Positions 42,523-51,279 of a DNA stretch of 64,000 bases are shown piece after piece (position 1 is the stretch's first letter; the number at the start of each line of letters is the position of its first letter). The stretch is from the NCBI RefSeq assembly GCF_042678185.1, contig NZ_JBHUDQ010000007.1. One strand, given 5' to 3'. The DNA comes from Ramlibacter ginsenosidimutans (GTDB lineage: Bacteria; Pseudomonadota; Gammaproteobacteria; Burkholderiales; Burkholderiaceae_C). Both the position numbers and the translations under genes were made by a program. The notes below the pieces were generated by a model. It was given only the letters and a program-made list of their open reading frames with translations. It was not told where the DNA came from and did no database searches.

Positions 42523-43887
42523 TCAGGGCGAGAACGGGTTCAGCTTGAACACGCCCTCCGTGGGCCGGCGCGGGATGATCACCTTGAGGAAGTGCGTGCA
42601 GTGGCGGCGCAGCCACCGGTCCTGCTTGAGCGCCTCATCCTGGACGTGCACGAGGTATTCGCCGAAGTTCGCGGCAGCTCCAAGGCGGAAATAGGCGACG
42701 TTGGGACCGGGCGGCGTCGCCCAGATGCTCACCTTCACCTCGTCCTGCTGCCCCGCCTCCTTGCCGTTGTAGAAGCGCGTGAACATCACCGTGCGGTCGA
42801 TGAAGAAGGTGCGGCAGGCGCCGTTCACGCCATTGACGTGCACGTCGCGGATCACGTCGGTCTGGAACACCGCCAGCGCCGCATCGCGGGTGTCGTCGTC
42901 GGAGCCGTAGAACTCGATGAAGTGGTCGGCCACTGGATCGCCCAGGTCGTCGACCACGAAGGTATTGAGCTGGAAGAACTGGTGGTGCGTCGGGTCCTTG
43001 GGGTCGGCGAGCGCCTCGGTCGCCGCGAACCAGCGGTCGAGGATGTCCGTGTAGGCCTGCCGGTCCATCGGGCAGCCGAGGGCCTCCAGCACGAGGGGCA
43101 GCACGGACGGGCCGCCCTCGATGATCGAACCGTGGTCCACGTCGTCGAGCGCGTGGAACGCGAACGCGTCCAGCGGACCGACCCGGTTCCACACGGTGGC
43201 GGCGGGCTCGTTGCCCCGCGTGAAGTCGAGCGTGAGGCCGTAGCTGGTGAGATTGGCCGCCGCGGCGCGCACGGTGCCGTCCGCGCCGTTCTCGTTCAGG
43301 GGCCGGCGCAGGATCTGGTCGTAGCCCTTGATTCCGCTGATCACGAACGGCAGGCAACCCGACTCGCTGTACGGAACGAGCGACGCCGAAGGCATCTGCC
43401 CGTCGTGCAGCACGTCGGCCAGCGCCAGGCGCCACTGGAACGGCGAGCCGAGCTCCAGCGCGTTGAGCATCTGCGTGCCGGTCTGGAACCAGTTGTCCAT
43501 GCCCTTGGTGAGCCGCCCCACCATCGACTTGCCCATGGACGCCAGTCGCGAGCCGTAGTTCGCCGGCGCGAGCATCACCAGCCGCTGCATCCAGCGGCTG
43601 CCCCGGCCCGCGTCGAACATCGTGAGCCAGGTGCGCGCGACCAGCCCGCCGGTGCTGTGCACGATCATGTCGAAGGGCGTGGCGATGGAGCCGGAGGTCA
43701 CGAGCTGCTGTAGCACCTCCTCCATGCGCTTGGCCACGTCGGGGATGGAGACGTCGTCGTCCTTGGAGATGTAGTCGCCCAGCCAGACCGGCGTGGTCTG
43801 GTAGCCGCTGCTGCGCAAGGCAGCGGCCAGCGTGTGGAAGGAGGCGGAGGTGTCGCTCCACCCGTGAAGAATGAGGACCTGTCGCAT
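42523..43887 (-). CDS. Alpha/beta-hydrolase (lipase/esterase-like) with C-terminal extra domain
   Basis: A 454-residue protein. The N-terminal 270 residues are an alpha/beta hydrolase: VLILHGWSDTSASFHTL gives the oxyanion hole, and the nucleophile is Ser in IVHSTGGLVAR (the first Gly of GxSxG is a His). Possible acid and His follow near DDVDHGSII. The last 150 residues (VVDDLGDPVADHFIEFYG, RTFFIDRTVMFTRFYN) form a beta-rich C-terminal module without a name I know. No signal peptide, so it looks intracellular unless secreted otherwise. It stands alone between convergent and divergent genes. Confidence 0.85.
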   Translation of the reverse strand: MRQVLILHGWSDTSASFHTLAAALRSSGYQTTPVWLGDYISKDDDVSIPDVAKRMEEVLQQLVTSGSIATPFDMIVHSTGGLVARTWLTMFDAGRGSRWMQRLVMLAPANYGSRLASMGKSMVGRLTKGMDNWFQTGTQMLNALELGSPFQWRLALADVLHDGQMPSASLVPYSESGCLPFVISGIKGYDQILRRPLNENGADGTVRAAAANLTSYGLTLDFTRGNEPAATVWNRVGPLDAFAFHALDDVDHGSIIEGGPSVLPLVLEALGCPMDRQAYTDILDRWFAATEALADPKDPTHHQFFQLNTFVVDDLGDPVADHFIEFYGSDDDTRDAALAVFQTDVIRDVHVNGVNGACRTFFIDRTVMFTRFYNGKEAGQQDEVKVSIWATPPGPNVAYFRLGAAANFGEYLVHVQDEALKQDRWLRRHCTHFLKVIIPRRPTEGVFKLNPFSP

Positions 43888-44069
43888 GCGATCCCCCCCT
43901 GCCTCGTTGGTGTGGCGATGGTAGCCACGGCAACCCGGGGGAGGAAAGCTCTTTGTGGGCGACGGTAACAGCTGCGCGGCGAGCTCGCGTGTTCATGCGA
44001 TGGTGTCCCCGGAGTGTGCCGCGGGCGCCGGCGTCGTAATCTCTCGGTCCCGCAGCAGCGAACCACGCC

Positions 44070-44999
44070 ATGAAGATCTTCGACGCCGACGCCACCCGGG
44101 CCGCCCTGCCCTTCGAGCACCTGATTCCCGCGCTGCGCGAGCGGTTCGCGCAAGGCTGCGTCGTGCCGCCGCGGCACGTGCACGAGGTGCCGGTGCCCGG
44201 CGGCGAGCCCTTCACCTCGCTGATCATGCCGGCCTGGGTCCCGGGCCGGTACTACGGTGTCAAGACGATCAACATCGCGCCGGGCAACGCGGCCCGCGGC
44301 CTGCCCGGCCTGCACGCGAGCTACCTGCTGTGCGACGGCAGCACGGGCGCGCCGCTGGCCGTCATCGACGGCGACGTGCTCACGCACCGGCGCACCGCGG
44401 CGGCATCGGCGCTGGCCGCGCAATGGCTGGCGCCCGAGGACGCGAAGCACCTGCTGGTCGTGGGCGCGGGGCAGATCGCGCGGTTGCTGCCCGAGGCGTA
44501 TCGCTGCGTTCGAGGTATCGAGCAGGTGAGCCTCTGGGCACGCGACCCGGGGAAGGCGCAAGCGCTCGCCGAGGCGCTGCGCGCGCAAGGCCTGCCCGTC
44601 GCGGCGGTCACCGACCTGCAGGCAGCCTGCGCGGCAGCGGACATCGTCAGCTGCGCGACCCTGGCGACCGAGCCCATCGTGCACGGCGCCTGGCTGCGGC
44701 CGGGCACGCACCTCGACCTGATCGGCAGCTTCACGCCGGCCATGCGCGAAGCCGACGACGATTGCTTCGCGGGCGCGTCCATCTGGGTCGACACCGAGGA
44801 AGCGCTGCAGAAGAGTGGCGAGCTGCTGGAGCCGATGGGCCGGGGCGTGTTCCGGCACGAGGACGTGCGCGGGACGCTGGAAATGCTCTCGCGTGGCGAG
44901 GTGCCGGGCCGGACATCGGCCGGCGAGCGCACCGTGTTCAAGTCGGTGGGGACCGGCCTGGAGGATCTGGCAGGCGCCGTGCTGATGCAGGAACCGTAG
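44070..44999 (+). CDS. Ornithine cyclodeaminase/mu-crystallin family protein
   Basis: A 309-residue NAD(P)-binding enzyme. The Rossmann loop is LLVVGAGQIARLLPEA, and the substrate region has YYGVKTINIAPGN with the conserved Lys. Members deaminate ornithine to proline or reduce imino acids such as delta1-pyrroline-2-carboxylate. No signal peptide. It stands alone, with its stop codon buried in the left arm of a long inverted repeat. Confidence 0.9.
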   Translation: MKIFDADATRAALPFEHLIPALRERFAQGCVVPPRHVHEVPVPGGEPFTSLIMPAWVPGRYYGVKTINIAPGNAARGLPGLHASYLLCDGSTGAPLAVIDGDVLTHRRTAAASALAAQWLAPEDAKHLLVVGAGQIARLLPEAYRCVRGIEQVSLWARDPGKAQALAEALRAQGLPVAAVTDLQAACAAADIVSCATLATEPIVHGAWLRPGTHLDLIGSFTPAMREADDDCFAGASIWVDTEEALQKSGELLEPMGRGVFRHEDVRGTLEMLSRGEVPGRTSAGERTVFKSVGTGLEDLAGAVLMQEP

Positions 45000-45082
45000 G
45001 CTGGTGGTGAGCGAAGCGAACCCCAGCAATCAGCGCACCGCACCGCTGCCGCTGGGGTTCGCTCCGCTCACCGCCAGCCTAC
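44996..45082. repeat. REP-like long inverted repeat
   Basis: Arms of 32 bp (GTAGGCTGGTGGTGAGCGAA at 44996 onward; the right arm ends TGAG-less GCCAGCCTAC at 45082) pair with two mismatches around a 23-bp centre. The shape and sequence (GTAGGCTGG...CGAACCCCAGC) match dispersed palindromic repeats of proteobacterial genomes. The ornithine cyclodeaminase TAG lies in the left arm. Confidence 0.8.
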
Positions 45083-45186
45083 CTCACAGCCCGCGTACGG
45101 GCCAAGGGCGTTTCCAGGTTGCGTTCCGATGCCCCCACGAACCTCATCCGGCCTGCACAATGTCCCGATCCACGCGGAGACAACGG

Positions 45187-46422
45187 ATGAGTGAACGCCC
45201 GCCCTTGCGACTGCATGTCCCGGAGCCCTCGGGGCGCCCGGGTCACGCCACCGACTTCTCCTACCTGCACCTGTCCGAAGCGGGCACTGTGCGCCGGCCG
45301 CCCATCGACACCTCGCACTTCGACACGCAGGACCTCGCGTACGACCTCATCCGCGTGCTCGATGCGCAAGGTCATGCCGTCGGACCGTGGGTCCCCGAAG
45401 TGTCGGCCGAGCAACTGCGCCGGGGCCTGCGCGCCATGATGAAGACGCGCATCTTCGACGCCCGCATGCTGATCGCGCAGCGGCAGAAGAAGATCTCGTT
45501 CTACATGCAGTGCCTGGGCGAGGAGGCGATCGCCGTGGCGCATGCGCAGGCGCTGGAGCCGGGCGACATGTGCTTTCCCACCTACCGGCAGCAGGGCCTG
45601 CTGCTCGCGCGCGATGACATCCCGCTGTCCGAGCTGATGTGCCAGCTGATGTCGAACGAGTGCGACCCGCTCAAGGGCCGGCAATTGCCGGTGATGTATT
45701 CGTACAAGCGCGCCGGCTTCTTCTCGATCTCGGGCAACCTCGCCACGCAGTTCATCCAGGCCGTGGGCTGGGCGATGGCCTCCGCGATCCAGGGCGACAC
45801 GCGCATCGCCTCGGGCTGGATCGGCGACGGCGCCACGGCGGAAGCCGACTTCCACAACGCGCTCACTTTCGCGCACGTGTACCGCGCGCCGGTGATCCTG
45901 AACGTCGTCAACAACCAGTGGGCGATCTCCACGTTCCAGGCGATCGCCGGCGGCGAGTCGACCACCTTCGCCGCGCGCGGCGTGGGCAGCGGCATCGCGT
46001 CGCTGCGCGTGGACGGGAACGACTTCCTCGCGGTGCTGGCCGCCTCGCGCTGGGCAGCGGAGCGCGCGCGCTCCAACCTGGGGCCGACGCTGATCGAATG
46101 GGTGACCTACCGCGCCGGCGCGCACTCGACCTCGGACGATCCGTCCAAGTACCGGCCCGCCGACGACGCGCAGCGCTTCCCGCTGGGCGACCCGGTACAG
46201 CGCCTGAAGCAGCACCTGATCGCGATCGGCGCCTGGTCCGAGCAGGAACACCAGCAGGTGCAGGCCGAACTGGAGGCCGAAGTGGCGGCTGCGCAGAAGG
46301 AAGCGGAGAGTCACGGCACGCTGCTCGACGGCCACATCCCGAGCGCGGCGACCATGTTCGACGACGTGTACGCCGAGATGCCCGCGCACCTGCGCGAGCA
46401 GATGCGGCAACTGGGGGTGTGA
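45187..46422 (+). CDS. bkdA1: Branched-chain 2-oxoacid dehydrogenase E1 alpha
   Basis: Thiamine-dependent decarboxylase alpha subunit, 411 residues. It is closely like Pseudomonas BkdA1 throughout: PLRLHVPEPSGRPG at the N-terminus, QRQKKISFYMQCLGEEA, the thiamine-diphosphate motif GWIGDGATAEADF...NNQW and the phosphorylation-loop-like YRAGAHSTSDDPSKYRP. ATG 45187 matches the family's start and has GGAG upstream; the frame is open farther up but passes through the inverted repeat. The E1 beta gene follows after 1 bp. Together with E2 it oxidatively decarboxylates keto acids of valine, leucine and isoleucine. Confidence 0.95.
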   Translation: MSERPPLRLHVPEPSGRPGHATDFSYLHLSEAGTVRRPPIDTSHFDTQDLAYDLIRVLDAQGHAVGPWVPEVSAEQLRRGLRAMMKTRIFDARMLIAQRQKKISFYMQCLGEEAIAVAHAQALEPGDMCFPTYRQQGLLLARDDIPLSELMCQLMSNECDPLKGRQLPVMYSYKRAGFFSISGNLATQFIQAVGWAMASAIQGDTRIASGWIGDGATAEADFHNALTFAHVYRAPVILNVVNNQWAISTFQAIAGGESTTFAARGVGSGIASLRVDGNDFLAVLAASRWAAERARSNLGPTLIEWVTYRAGAHSTSDDPSKYRPADDAQRFPLGDPVQRLKQHLIAIGAWSEQEHQQVQAELEAEVAAAQKEAESHGTLLDGHIPSAATMFDDVYAEMPAHLREQMRQLGV

Positions 46423-46423
46423 C

Positions 46424-47485
46424 GTGCTGACGAAGGCGAAACAGGTCCCCGACGCCGCGGCTGCCGGCGAAGTGCGGACTATGACGATGATCCAGGCGCT
46501 GCGCTCCGCGCTGGACGTGATGATGGAGCGCGACGACAAGGTCGTCGTGTTCGGGCAGGACGTCGGCTACTTCGGCGGCGTGTTCCGCGTGACCGAGGGG
46601 CTGCAGGCGAAGTACGGCAGCTCGCGCTGCTTCGACACGCCGATCAACGAGGGCGGCATCGTGGGCGCGGCGGTGGGCATGGCAGCCTACGGGCTGCGGC
46701 CGGTGGCGGAGATCCAGTTCGCCGACTACTTCTATCCGGCCAGCGACCAGATCGTGTCGGAGGCCGCGCGCCTGCGCTATCGCTCGGCGGGCGACTTCAC
46801 CTGCCCGCTCACCATCCGCATGCCGTGCGGCGGCGGCATCTACGGCGGCCAGACGCACAGCCAGAGCCCGGAGGCGCTGTTCACGCACGTGTGCGGCCTG
46901 CGCACCGTGATGCCCAGCAATCCGTACGACGCCAAGGGACTGCTGATCGCCGCCATCGAATGCGACGACCCGGTGATCTTCCTGGAGCCCAAGCGCCTGT
47001 ACAACGGGCCGTTCGACGGGCACCACGACCGGCCGGTGGTGCCCTGGTCCAAGCACGAACTCGGCAACGTCCCCGAGGGCTACTACCGCGTGCCGCTGGA
47101 ATCCGCCGCCGTGGTGCGCCCCGGCACGCAGCTCACCGTGCTGGCCTACGGCACCATGGTGTGGGTGTCGCAGGCGGCGGCGCAGGAGAGCGGCATCGAC
47201 GCCGAGATCATCGACCTGCGCTCCATCTGGCCCATGGACCTGGATGCGGTGGTCGCATCGGTGCAGAAGACCGGGCGCTGCGTGATCGTGCACGAAGCCA
47301 CCAAGACCAGCGGCTTCGGCGCCGAGCTCTGCGCGCTGGTGCAGGAGCACTGCTTTTATCACCTCGAAGCGCCGATCGAGCGCGTGGCCGGCTGGGACAC
47401 GCCCTACCCGCACGCGACCGAGTGGGCCTACTTCCCCGGCCCGGACCGCGTGGCCGCCGCCTTCCGGCGCGCGCTGGAGGGCTGA
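46424..47485 (+). CDS. bkdA2: Branched-chain 2-oxoacid dehydrogenase E1 beta
   Basis: E1 beta subunit, 353 residues from GTG 46424. Characteristic runs include VVVFGQDVGYFGGVF, DTPINEGGIVG, AEIQFADYFYPASDQ, GGGIYGGQTHSQSPEA and VHEATKTSGFGAEL. It pairs with E1 alpha to form the thiamine active site. It starts one base after the E1 alpha stop and ends one base before the E2 gene. The alternative ATG at about 46481 (MTMIQALR) would trim the N-terminal 19 residues and is also plausible. Confidence 0.95.
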   Translation: MLTKAKQVPDAAAAGEVRTMTMIQALRSALDVMMERDDKVVVFGQDVGYFGGVFRVTEGLQAKYGSSRCFDTPINEGGIVGAAVGMAAYGLRPVAEIQFADYFYPASDQIVSEAARLRYRSAGDFTCPLTIRMPCGGGIYGGQTHSQSPEALFTHVCGLRTVMPSNPYDAKGLLIAAIECDDPVIFLEPKRLYNGPFDGHHDRPVVPWSKHELGNVPEGYYRVPLESAAVVRPGTQLTVLAYGTMVWVSQAAAQESGIDAEIIDLRSIWPMDLDAVVASVQKTGRCVIVHEATKTSGFGAELCALVQEHCFYHLEAPIERVAGWDTPYPHATEWAYFPGPDRVAAAFRRALEG

Positions 47486-47486
47486 C

Positions 47487-48992
47487 ATGGGCACCTACGC
47501 GATCCGCATGCCCGACATCGGCGAAGGCATCGCCGAAGTGGAACTGGTCGCCTGGCACGTGCAGCCTGGCGATGCGGTGAAGGAAGACCAGGTGGTCGCC
47601 GACGTGATGACCGACAAGGCCACCGTGGAGATCCCCTCGCCCGTGTCAGGCCAGGTGCTGTCGCTCGGCGGCACGCCGGGCCAGGTGATGGCGGTGGGCT
47701 CGGAGTTGATCCGGCTGGAGGTAGAGGGGGCGGGGAATGTGAAGGAGGGGGCGGCGTCCGCGTCCGGGGAGAAGTCCGCGGCCGGGGAGGCGCCGGCGAC
47801 TGCGGTGCCGCCGGCGGGCCGCGCGACATCGGCGGCTGCGGTGAAGCAGTCCGCGGCCGCTGCTGCAATCATCACGCCGGCCGCTGTGGAGCGCTCATCG
47901 CCCCTTCGCACGGCGGGGGCGCCCCTTGGCACGGCGGGGGCGGCCCCTGGTCCCGTTGCCGGCAAGGACCGAGGCGCCACCGCGTCCCCTCTCCCTCCCC
48001 CTCTGGGGGAGGGCCGGGGTGGGGGCGCTCCCGCGCACGCTGCATCCAGCCTGCGCACGGCACCCCCGGCTTTGTCCACCTCCGCGCTCCCCTCCCCGGC
48101 CGACAAGCCCCTCGCCTCCCCCTCCGTGCGCCACCACGCGCGCCAACTCGGCATCGATCTCGCATCCGTGCGCGGCAGCGGCCCCGGAGGCCGCATCACG
48201 CACGAAGACCTCGAGTCTCATGTCGCCGAAAGCAGCCGCCTCGTCACTGCAGGCCTCGCCACCGCACGCCCCACCCTCGCCCCGCGCGAAGGCGAGGAAG
48301 CCCTCCCCCTCACTGCCCTGCGCCGCCGCATCGCGCAGAAGATGCAGGAGTCCAAGCGCCGCATCCCGCACTTCAGCTACGTCGAGGAGATCGACGTCAC
48401 CTCGCTGGAGGAAGTACGCGCGCAACTCAACGAACGCTTCGCCGCACGGCGCGGCAAGCTGACCCTGCTGCCCTTCATCGCCCGCGCGATCGTGCTTGCA
48501 CTCGACGACTTCCCCCAGATGAACGCGCGCTTCGACGACGAGGCCGGCGTCGTCACGCGCTACCGGGCCGTGCACCTGGGGATCGCAACGCAGACCGACG
48601 CCGGCCTCGCCGTGCCGGTGCTGCACCACGCGGAAGCGCAAGACCTCTGGGGCCTGGCGGCCGCAATCGCGCAACTCGCGGAGCGCACCCGCAACAACAA
48701 GGCCACGCGCGACGACCTCACCGGCTCCACGATCACGCTCACCAGCCTCGGCCCGCTGGGCGGCATCGCCAGCACGCCCGTGATCAATCATCCCGAGGTG
48801 GCGATCGTGGGCGTCAACCGCATCGTCGAGCGGCCCATGTTCCGCGGCGGCGCGGTGGTGGCGCGCCAGCTGATGAACCTGTCCTCGTCGTTCGACCACC
48901 GCGTGATCGACGGCATGGATGCGGCGCGCTTCATCCAGGCCGTGCGGGGGTTGCTGGAACAGCCGGTGCTGCTGGTGGCCCAGGGCGCGTGA
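47487..48992 (+). CDS. bkdB: Branched-chain 2-oxoacid dehydrogenase E2 (lipoamide acyltransferase)
   Basis: A 501-residue E2. The lipoyl domain (residues 1-80) has Lys44 in DVMTDKATVE. A long Ala/Pro/Gly linker follows to about residue 205, then the peripheral subunit-binding domain (SPSVRHHARQLGIDLASVRG, GGRITHEDLESHV) and the catalytic domain with SSSFDHRVIDGMDAARF. No E3 gene follows, as the next gene is on the other strand. The linker is about twice the usual size and its DNA carries tandem 21-bp units and a REP-type palindrome, so it seems to have been expanded by repeats. Confidence 0.94.
   Translation: MGTYAIRMPDIGEGIAEVELVAWHVQPGDAVKEDQVVADVMTDKATVEIPSPVSGQVLSLGGTPGQVMAVGSELIRLEVEGAGNVKEGAASASGEKSAAGEAPATAVPPAGRATSAAAVKQSAAAAAIITPAAVERSSPLRTAGAPLGTAGAAPGPVAGKDRGATASPLPPPLGEGRGGGAPAHAASSLRTAPPALSTSALPSPADKPLASPSVRHHARQLGIDLASVRGSGPGGRITHEDLESHVAESSRLVTAGLATARPTLAPREGEEALPLTALRRRIAQKMQESKRRIPHFSYVEEIDVTSLEEVRAQLNERFAARRGKLTLLPFIARAIVLALDDFPQMNARFDDEAGVVTRYRAVHLGIATQTDAGLAVPVLHHAEAQDLWGLAAAIAQLAERTRNNKATRDDLTGSTITLTSLGPLGGIASTPVINHPEVAIVGVNRIVERPMFRGGAVVARQLMNLSSSFDHRVIDGMDAARFIQAVRGLLEQPVLLVAQGA
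47901..47942 (+). repeat. Two tandem 21-bp units inside the E2 linker
   Basis: CCCCTTCGCACGGCGGGGGC G and CCCCTTGGCACGGCGGGGGC G differ by one base. They encode an in-frame seven-residue repeat (PLRTAGA, PLGTAGA), and 21 is a multiple of three, so the reading frame is kept. Confidence 0.85.
47993..48013. repeat. REP-like palindrome inside the E2 linker
   Basis: CCCTCCCCC and GGGGGAGGG form a 9-bp perfect stem around TCT. The surroundings (CTCTCCCTCCCCCTC ... GGCCGGGGTGGGGGCG) match the dispersed proteobacterial intergenic repeat, here read in frame as LPPPLGEGRGGG. Confidence 0.65.
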
Positions 48993-49002
48993 GGCGGGCC
49001 CC

Positions 49003-49185
49003 TCACCGCTGTTCGGGATCCTTGGTCGCCTGCTTGACGTCGCCGTAGGCCTTCTGCACCTTGCCGGCCGCCTGCTTGCTGAGGCCCTTGGCCTGCTGCT
49101 TGCGGCTGCCGATCGCCTTGCCGACCTGCTCCTGCACCTTGCCGGCGACATCCTTCGCGGCGCCCTTCACCTGGTCCTTGTTCAT
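49003..49185 (-). CDS. CsbD-family stress protein
   Basis: A 60-residue hydrophilic protein. MNKDQVKGAAKDVAGKVQEQ, and the repeats KGAAKD, KVQEQVGKA and KQAAGKVQKAYGDVK, are the CsbD pattern, small disordered or helical proteins induced in stationary-phase or osmotic stress. AAGGAG with 6-nt spacing decides ATG 49185 over 49191. It converges with the E2 gene and begins the stress-related block. Confidence 0.9.
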   Translation of the reverse strand: MNKDQVKGAAKDVAGKVQEQVGKAIGSRKQQAKGLSKQAAGKVQKAYGDVKQATKDPEQR

Positions 49186-49252
49186 GGCCATCTCCTTCGA
49201 TCGAGAACGGACGGAACATGAGGTTGCACTGCCGCCATGGCGACACACCACC

Positions 49253-50422
49253 TCATCGCAGAGCTTCCCCTGGCCCACGCGCTTTCGTGCGTCGGTCCCC
49301 GTGCCGGGGAAGACGGATCGTGAAGACGCAGCCCCTGCCCGGCACGTCCCGCACGCTCAGGGTGCCTCCATCGGCCTGCACATTGGCCTGCGCAATCGTG
49401 AGTCCAAGGCCGAGGCCGCTCTTGTCCTGGTGGCGCTGGATGTGGGGCCTGAACATCGTTTCGACGGCGCCCGGCGGGAGCCCTCCGCAGTGGTCTTCGA
49501 CGTCGATCGACACCATGCCGTCTTCCCCGGCGTGCGCATGCAGGGAGACCTCCGTGTGCGGGCGGGTGAACTTGAAGGCGTTCTGGAGCAGGTTGACCAG
49601 CGCGCCCAGAAGCGGCTCGCGGTGCCCCTCGATCTCGATCCCTGGCTCCACGTTCCTCACGGTCAAGGAACAGCCCAGCGCCTCGGCCTGCAGCATGGCG
49701 GCATTGCTGGCATCCGCAACGAAGGCGGCAAGCGAGAACACCTGGCGGTCCGTCGGCGGCTCCGTGGGCTCACGAATCTCCTCGAGGGAGCGCTCGACCA
49801 GCAGCGTGAGCGCCGCCAGGCTGCGCTTCAACACCGCGCCGGTCGCACCCGCGATCGGCAACTGGCCCGTCTCCAGCGCGGTCAGGGCGAGGCTCGCGGT
49901 GTGCAGCGAGTTGCGCAGCTCGTGGACGAGGAAGCCGAGTCGCTCCCTGGCCTGCGCCGAGAACTGCCGCGCCATGGTCAGATCGCGCTGCGCGCTGAAT
50001 TCCGTCACCGCATCCGCGATGGCATTGTCCAGGCAGCGGTTCAGCGTCCGGAATTCGTCGACACTGAAAGGCGCGTCCCGCTCCACTGCGAGATCGGTGA
50101 TGGCCTGGCAAAGATCACCGTAGTCGTGAACGACCTGGTCCAGGGTGTACCCGAGCTCCAGCAGTTGCCGGCCGTGGGCGGTGGCACTGATCCCGATTTC
50201 GGACACTGCGCTCGCTTCGCCACCCGATGCGCCGGAAATCCTCAGGCTGTCGCCGAGATGGCCTTCGTTCTCCGCCTGCAGCGTCTTCGTCAACTGCTCC
50301 AGAAACAAAGGGACGCCGTTCTTCAGCTGCTCCGGAGTTGCAGCGCGGCGGGGACGCCGGGCGACTTTCGCCTTGCAGCGCTCGATCAACTCGTCACGGT
50401 TGTTGATCAGGAATTCGTGCAT
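49253..50422 (-). CDS. Sensor histidine kinase (soluble)
   Basis: A 389-residue kinase without membrane segments. The N-terminal 150 residues (MHEFLINNRDELIERCKAKV, HGRQLLELGYTLDQVVHDYG) form an RsbR-like helical sensor bundle. The phospho-acceptor is in LGFLVHELRNSLH, the N box is NLLQNAFKFT, G1 is DVEDHCGGLP and G2 is GLGLGLTIAQ. Start at 50422 fits the N-terminal family. No response regulator gene is adjacent, so it is an orphan kinase that probably signals to a distant partner. Confidence 0.88.
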   Translation of the reverse strand: MHEFLINNRDELIERCKAKVARRPRRAATPEQLKNGVPLFLEQLTKTLQAENEGHLGDSLRISGASGGEASAVSEIGISATAHGRQLLELGYTLDQVVHDYGDLCQAITDLAVERDAPFSVDEFRTLNRCLDNAIADAVTEFSAQRDLTMARQFSAQARERLGFLVHELRNSLHTASLALTALETGQLPIAGATGAVLKRSLAALTLLVERSLEEIREPTEPPTDRQVFSLAAFVADASNAAMLQAEALGCSLTVRNVEPGIEIEGHREPLLGALVNLLQNAFKFTRPHTEVSLHAHAGEDGMVSIDVEDHCGGLPPGAVETMFRPHIQRHQDKSGLGLGLTIAQANVQADGGTLSVRDVPGRGCVFTIRLPRHGDRRTKARGPGEALR

Positions 50423-50529
50423 CGCGATCCCCCCTGTGTAGCCGGCTGCGGGTTCCACGCACCATCACACGCCCCAGGCGCCACTGACGAGGACCAGCTC
50501 AGCGGCAGCCTTCGGCTTGAATCCGTGGA

Positions 50530-50679
50530 TCACCGTACAGGCCTGCCTCGCACCAGCCGGTAGATGAGCACCACGAGGGCGATCACCACCAGCACGTGGA
50601 TCAGGCCCCCCATCGTGTATGAGGTCGCCACGCCCAGGAGCCACAGGGCGAGCAGGACAATGACAAGAGCTTCGAGCAT
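50530..50679 (-). CDS. Tiny membrane protein, lmo0937 family
   Basis: A 49-residue protein found by direct translation: MLEALVIVLLALWLLGVATS, then YTMGGLIHVLVVIALVVLIY and the basic tail RLVRGRPVR. Two hydrophobic helices joined by the polar STYTMGG turn match the lmo0937/DUF5670 small membrane proteins found in stress loci. AGGAGAG upstream supports it. It sits between the BON lipoprotein gene and the histidine kinase gene, all on the same strand. Confidence 0.82.
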   Translation of the reverse strand: MLEALVIVLLALWLLGVATSYTMGGLIHVLVVIALVVLIYRLVRGRPVR

Positions 50680-50706
50680 GAACTCTCTCCTCTGCGCATC
50701 GCTCGC

Positions 50707-51018
50707 TCAGGGCCGGACGATGATTTCGTTGCGGACCGACTTCACGCCCTTGACGCCGGAGGCGATCTGTTCCGCGGTGGACTTCTCGGTGCCGTTCTTG
50801 GCGAAGCCGGACAGAAGGACCGTGCCGTTGAGGGTTTCGACCTTGATGCTCGATGCCGCGACGTCCGGGTTCTCGACGAAGCGGGTCTTGATCGTGGTGG
50901 TGATCGTGGCGTCGTCGACGTAGGCACCGGTGGTTTCCTGGCCGCGAGAGACGGCGCACCCGCCGATCGAGAGGAGAACCGCCGCGGCAAGGGTGACGAA
51001 GGTGGAACGCATCATCAT
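50707..51018 (-). CDS. BON-domain lipoprotein
   Basis: A 103-residue lipoprotein with one BON domain (OsmY-like). The signal peptide ends in the lipobox LLSIGGC, so the mature protein is lipid-anchored, presumably in the outer membrane. The BON unit reads VDDATITTTIKTRFVENPDV, IKVETLNGTVLLSGFA and GVKSVRNEIIV. AAGGAG lies 7 nt upstream of the chosen ATG at 51018 (three ATGs in a row). BON proteins bind membranes or phospholipids in osmotic stress. Confidence 0.9.
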   Translation of the reverse strand: MMMRSTFVTLAAAVLLSIGGCAVSRGQETTGAYVDDATITTTIKTRFVENPDVAASSIKVETLNGTVLLSGFAKNGTEKSTAEQIASGVKGVKSVRNEIIVRP

Positions 51019-51279
51019 TTGGATCTCCTTGGAGGGTTGGACGGGTGCCTCGCCCGTGGCGCGGCAATAAGAAGGTATGACGCACGACGCACAGGCGCAA
51101 GGGGACACACGTTCAGTTTCGACGGCACTTGATCTTTCACAAGTGCCAATTTCCTTCCGATGGCTTTGTGGCCTGGCGCACGGTGCGATCCAGGCGCGCG
51201 CGCCATCAAGCGGGATGGCGACTGCTGGCTTCGCGCGGCCCTCGTGCTCTACATCCTGAACGCTTTCGGAAGCAGGCTG

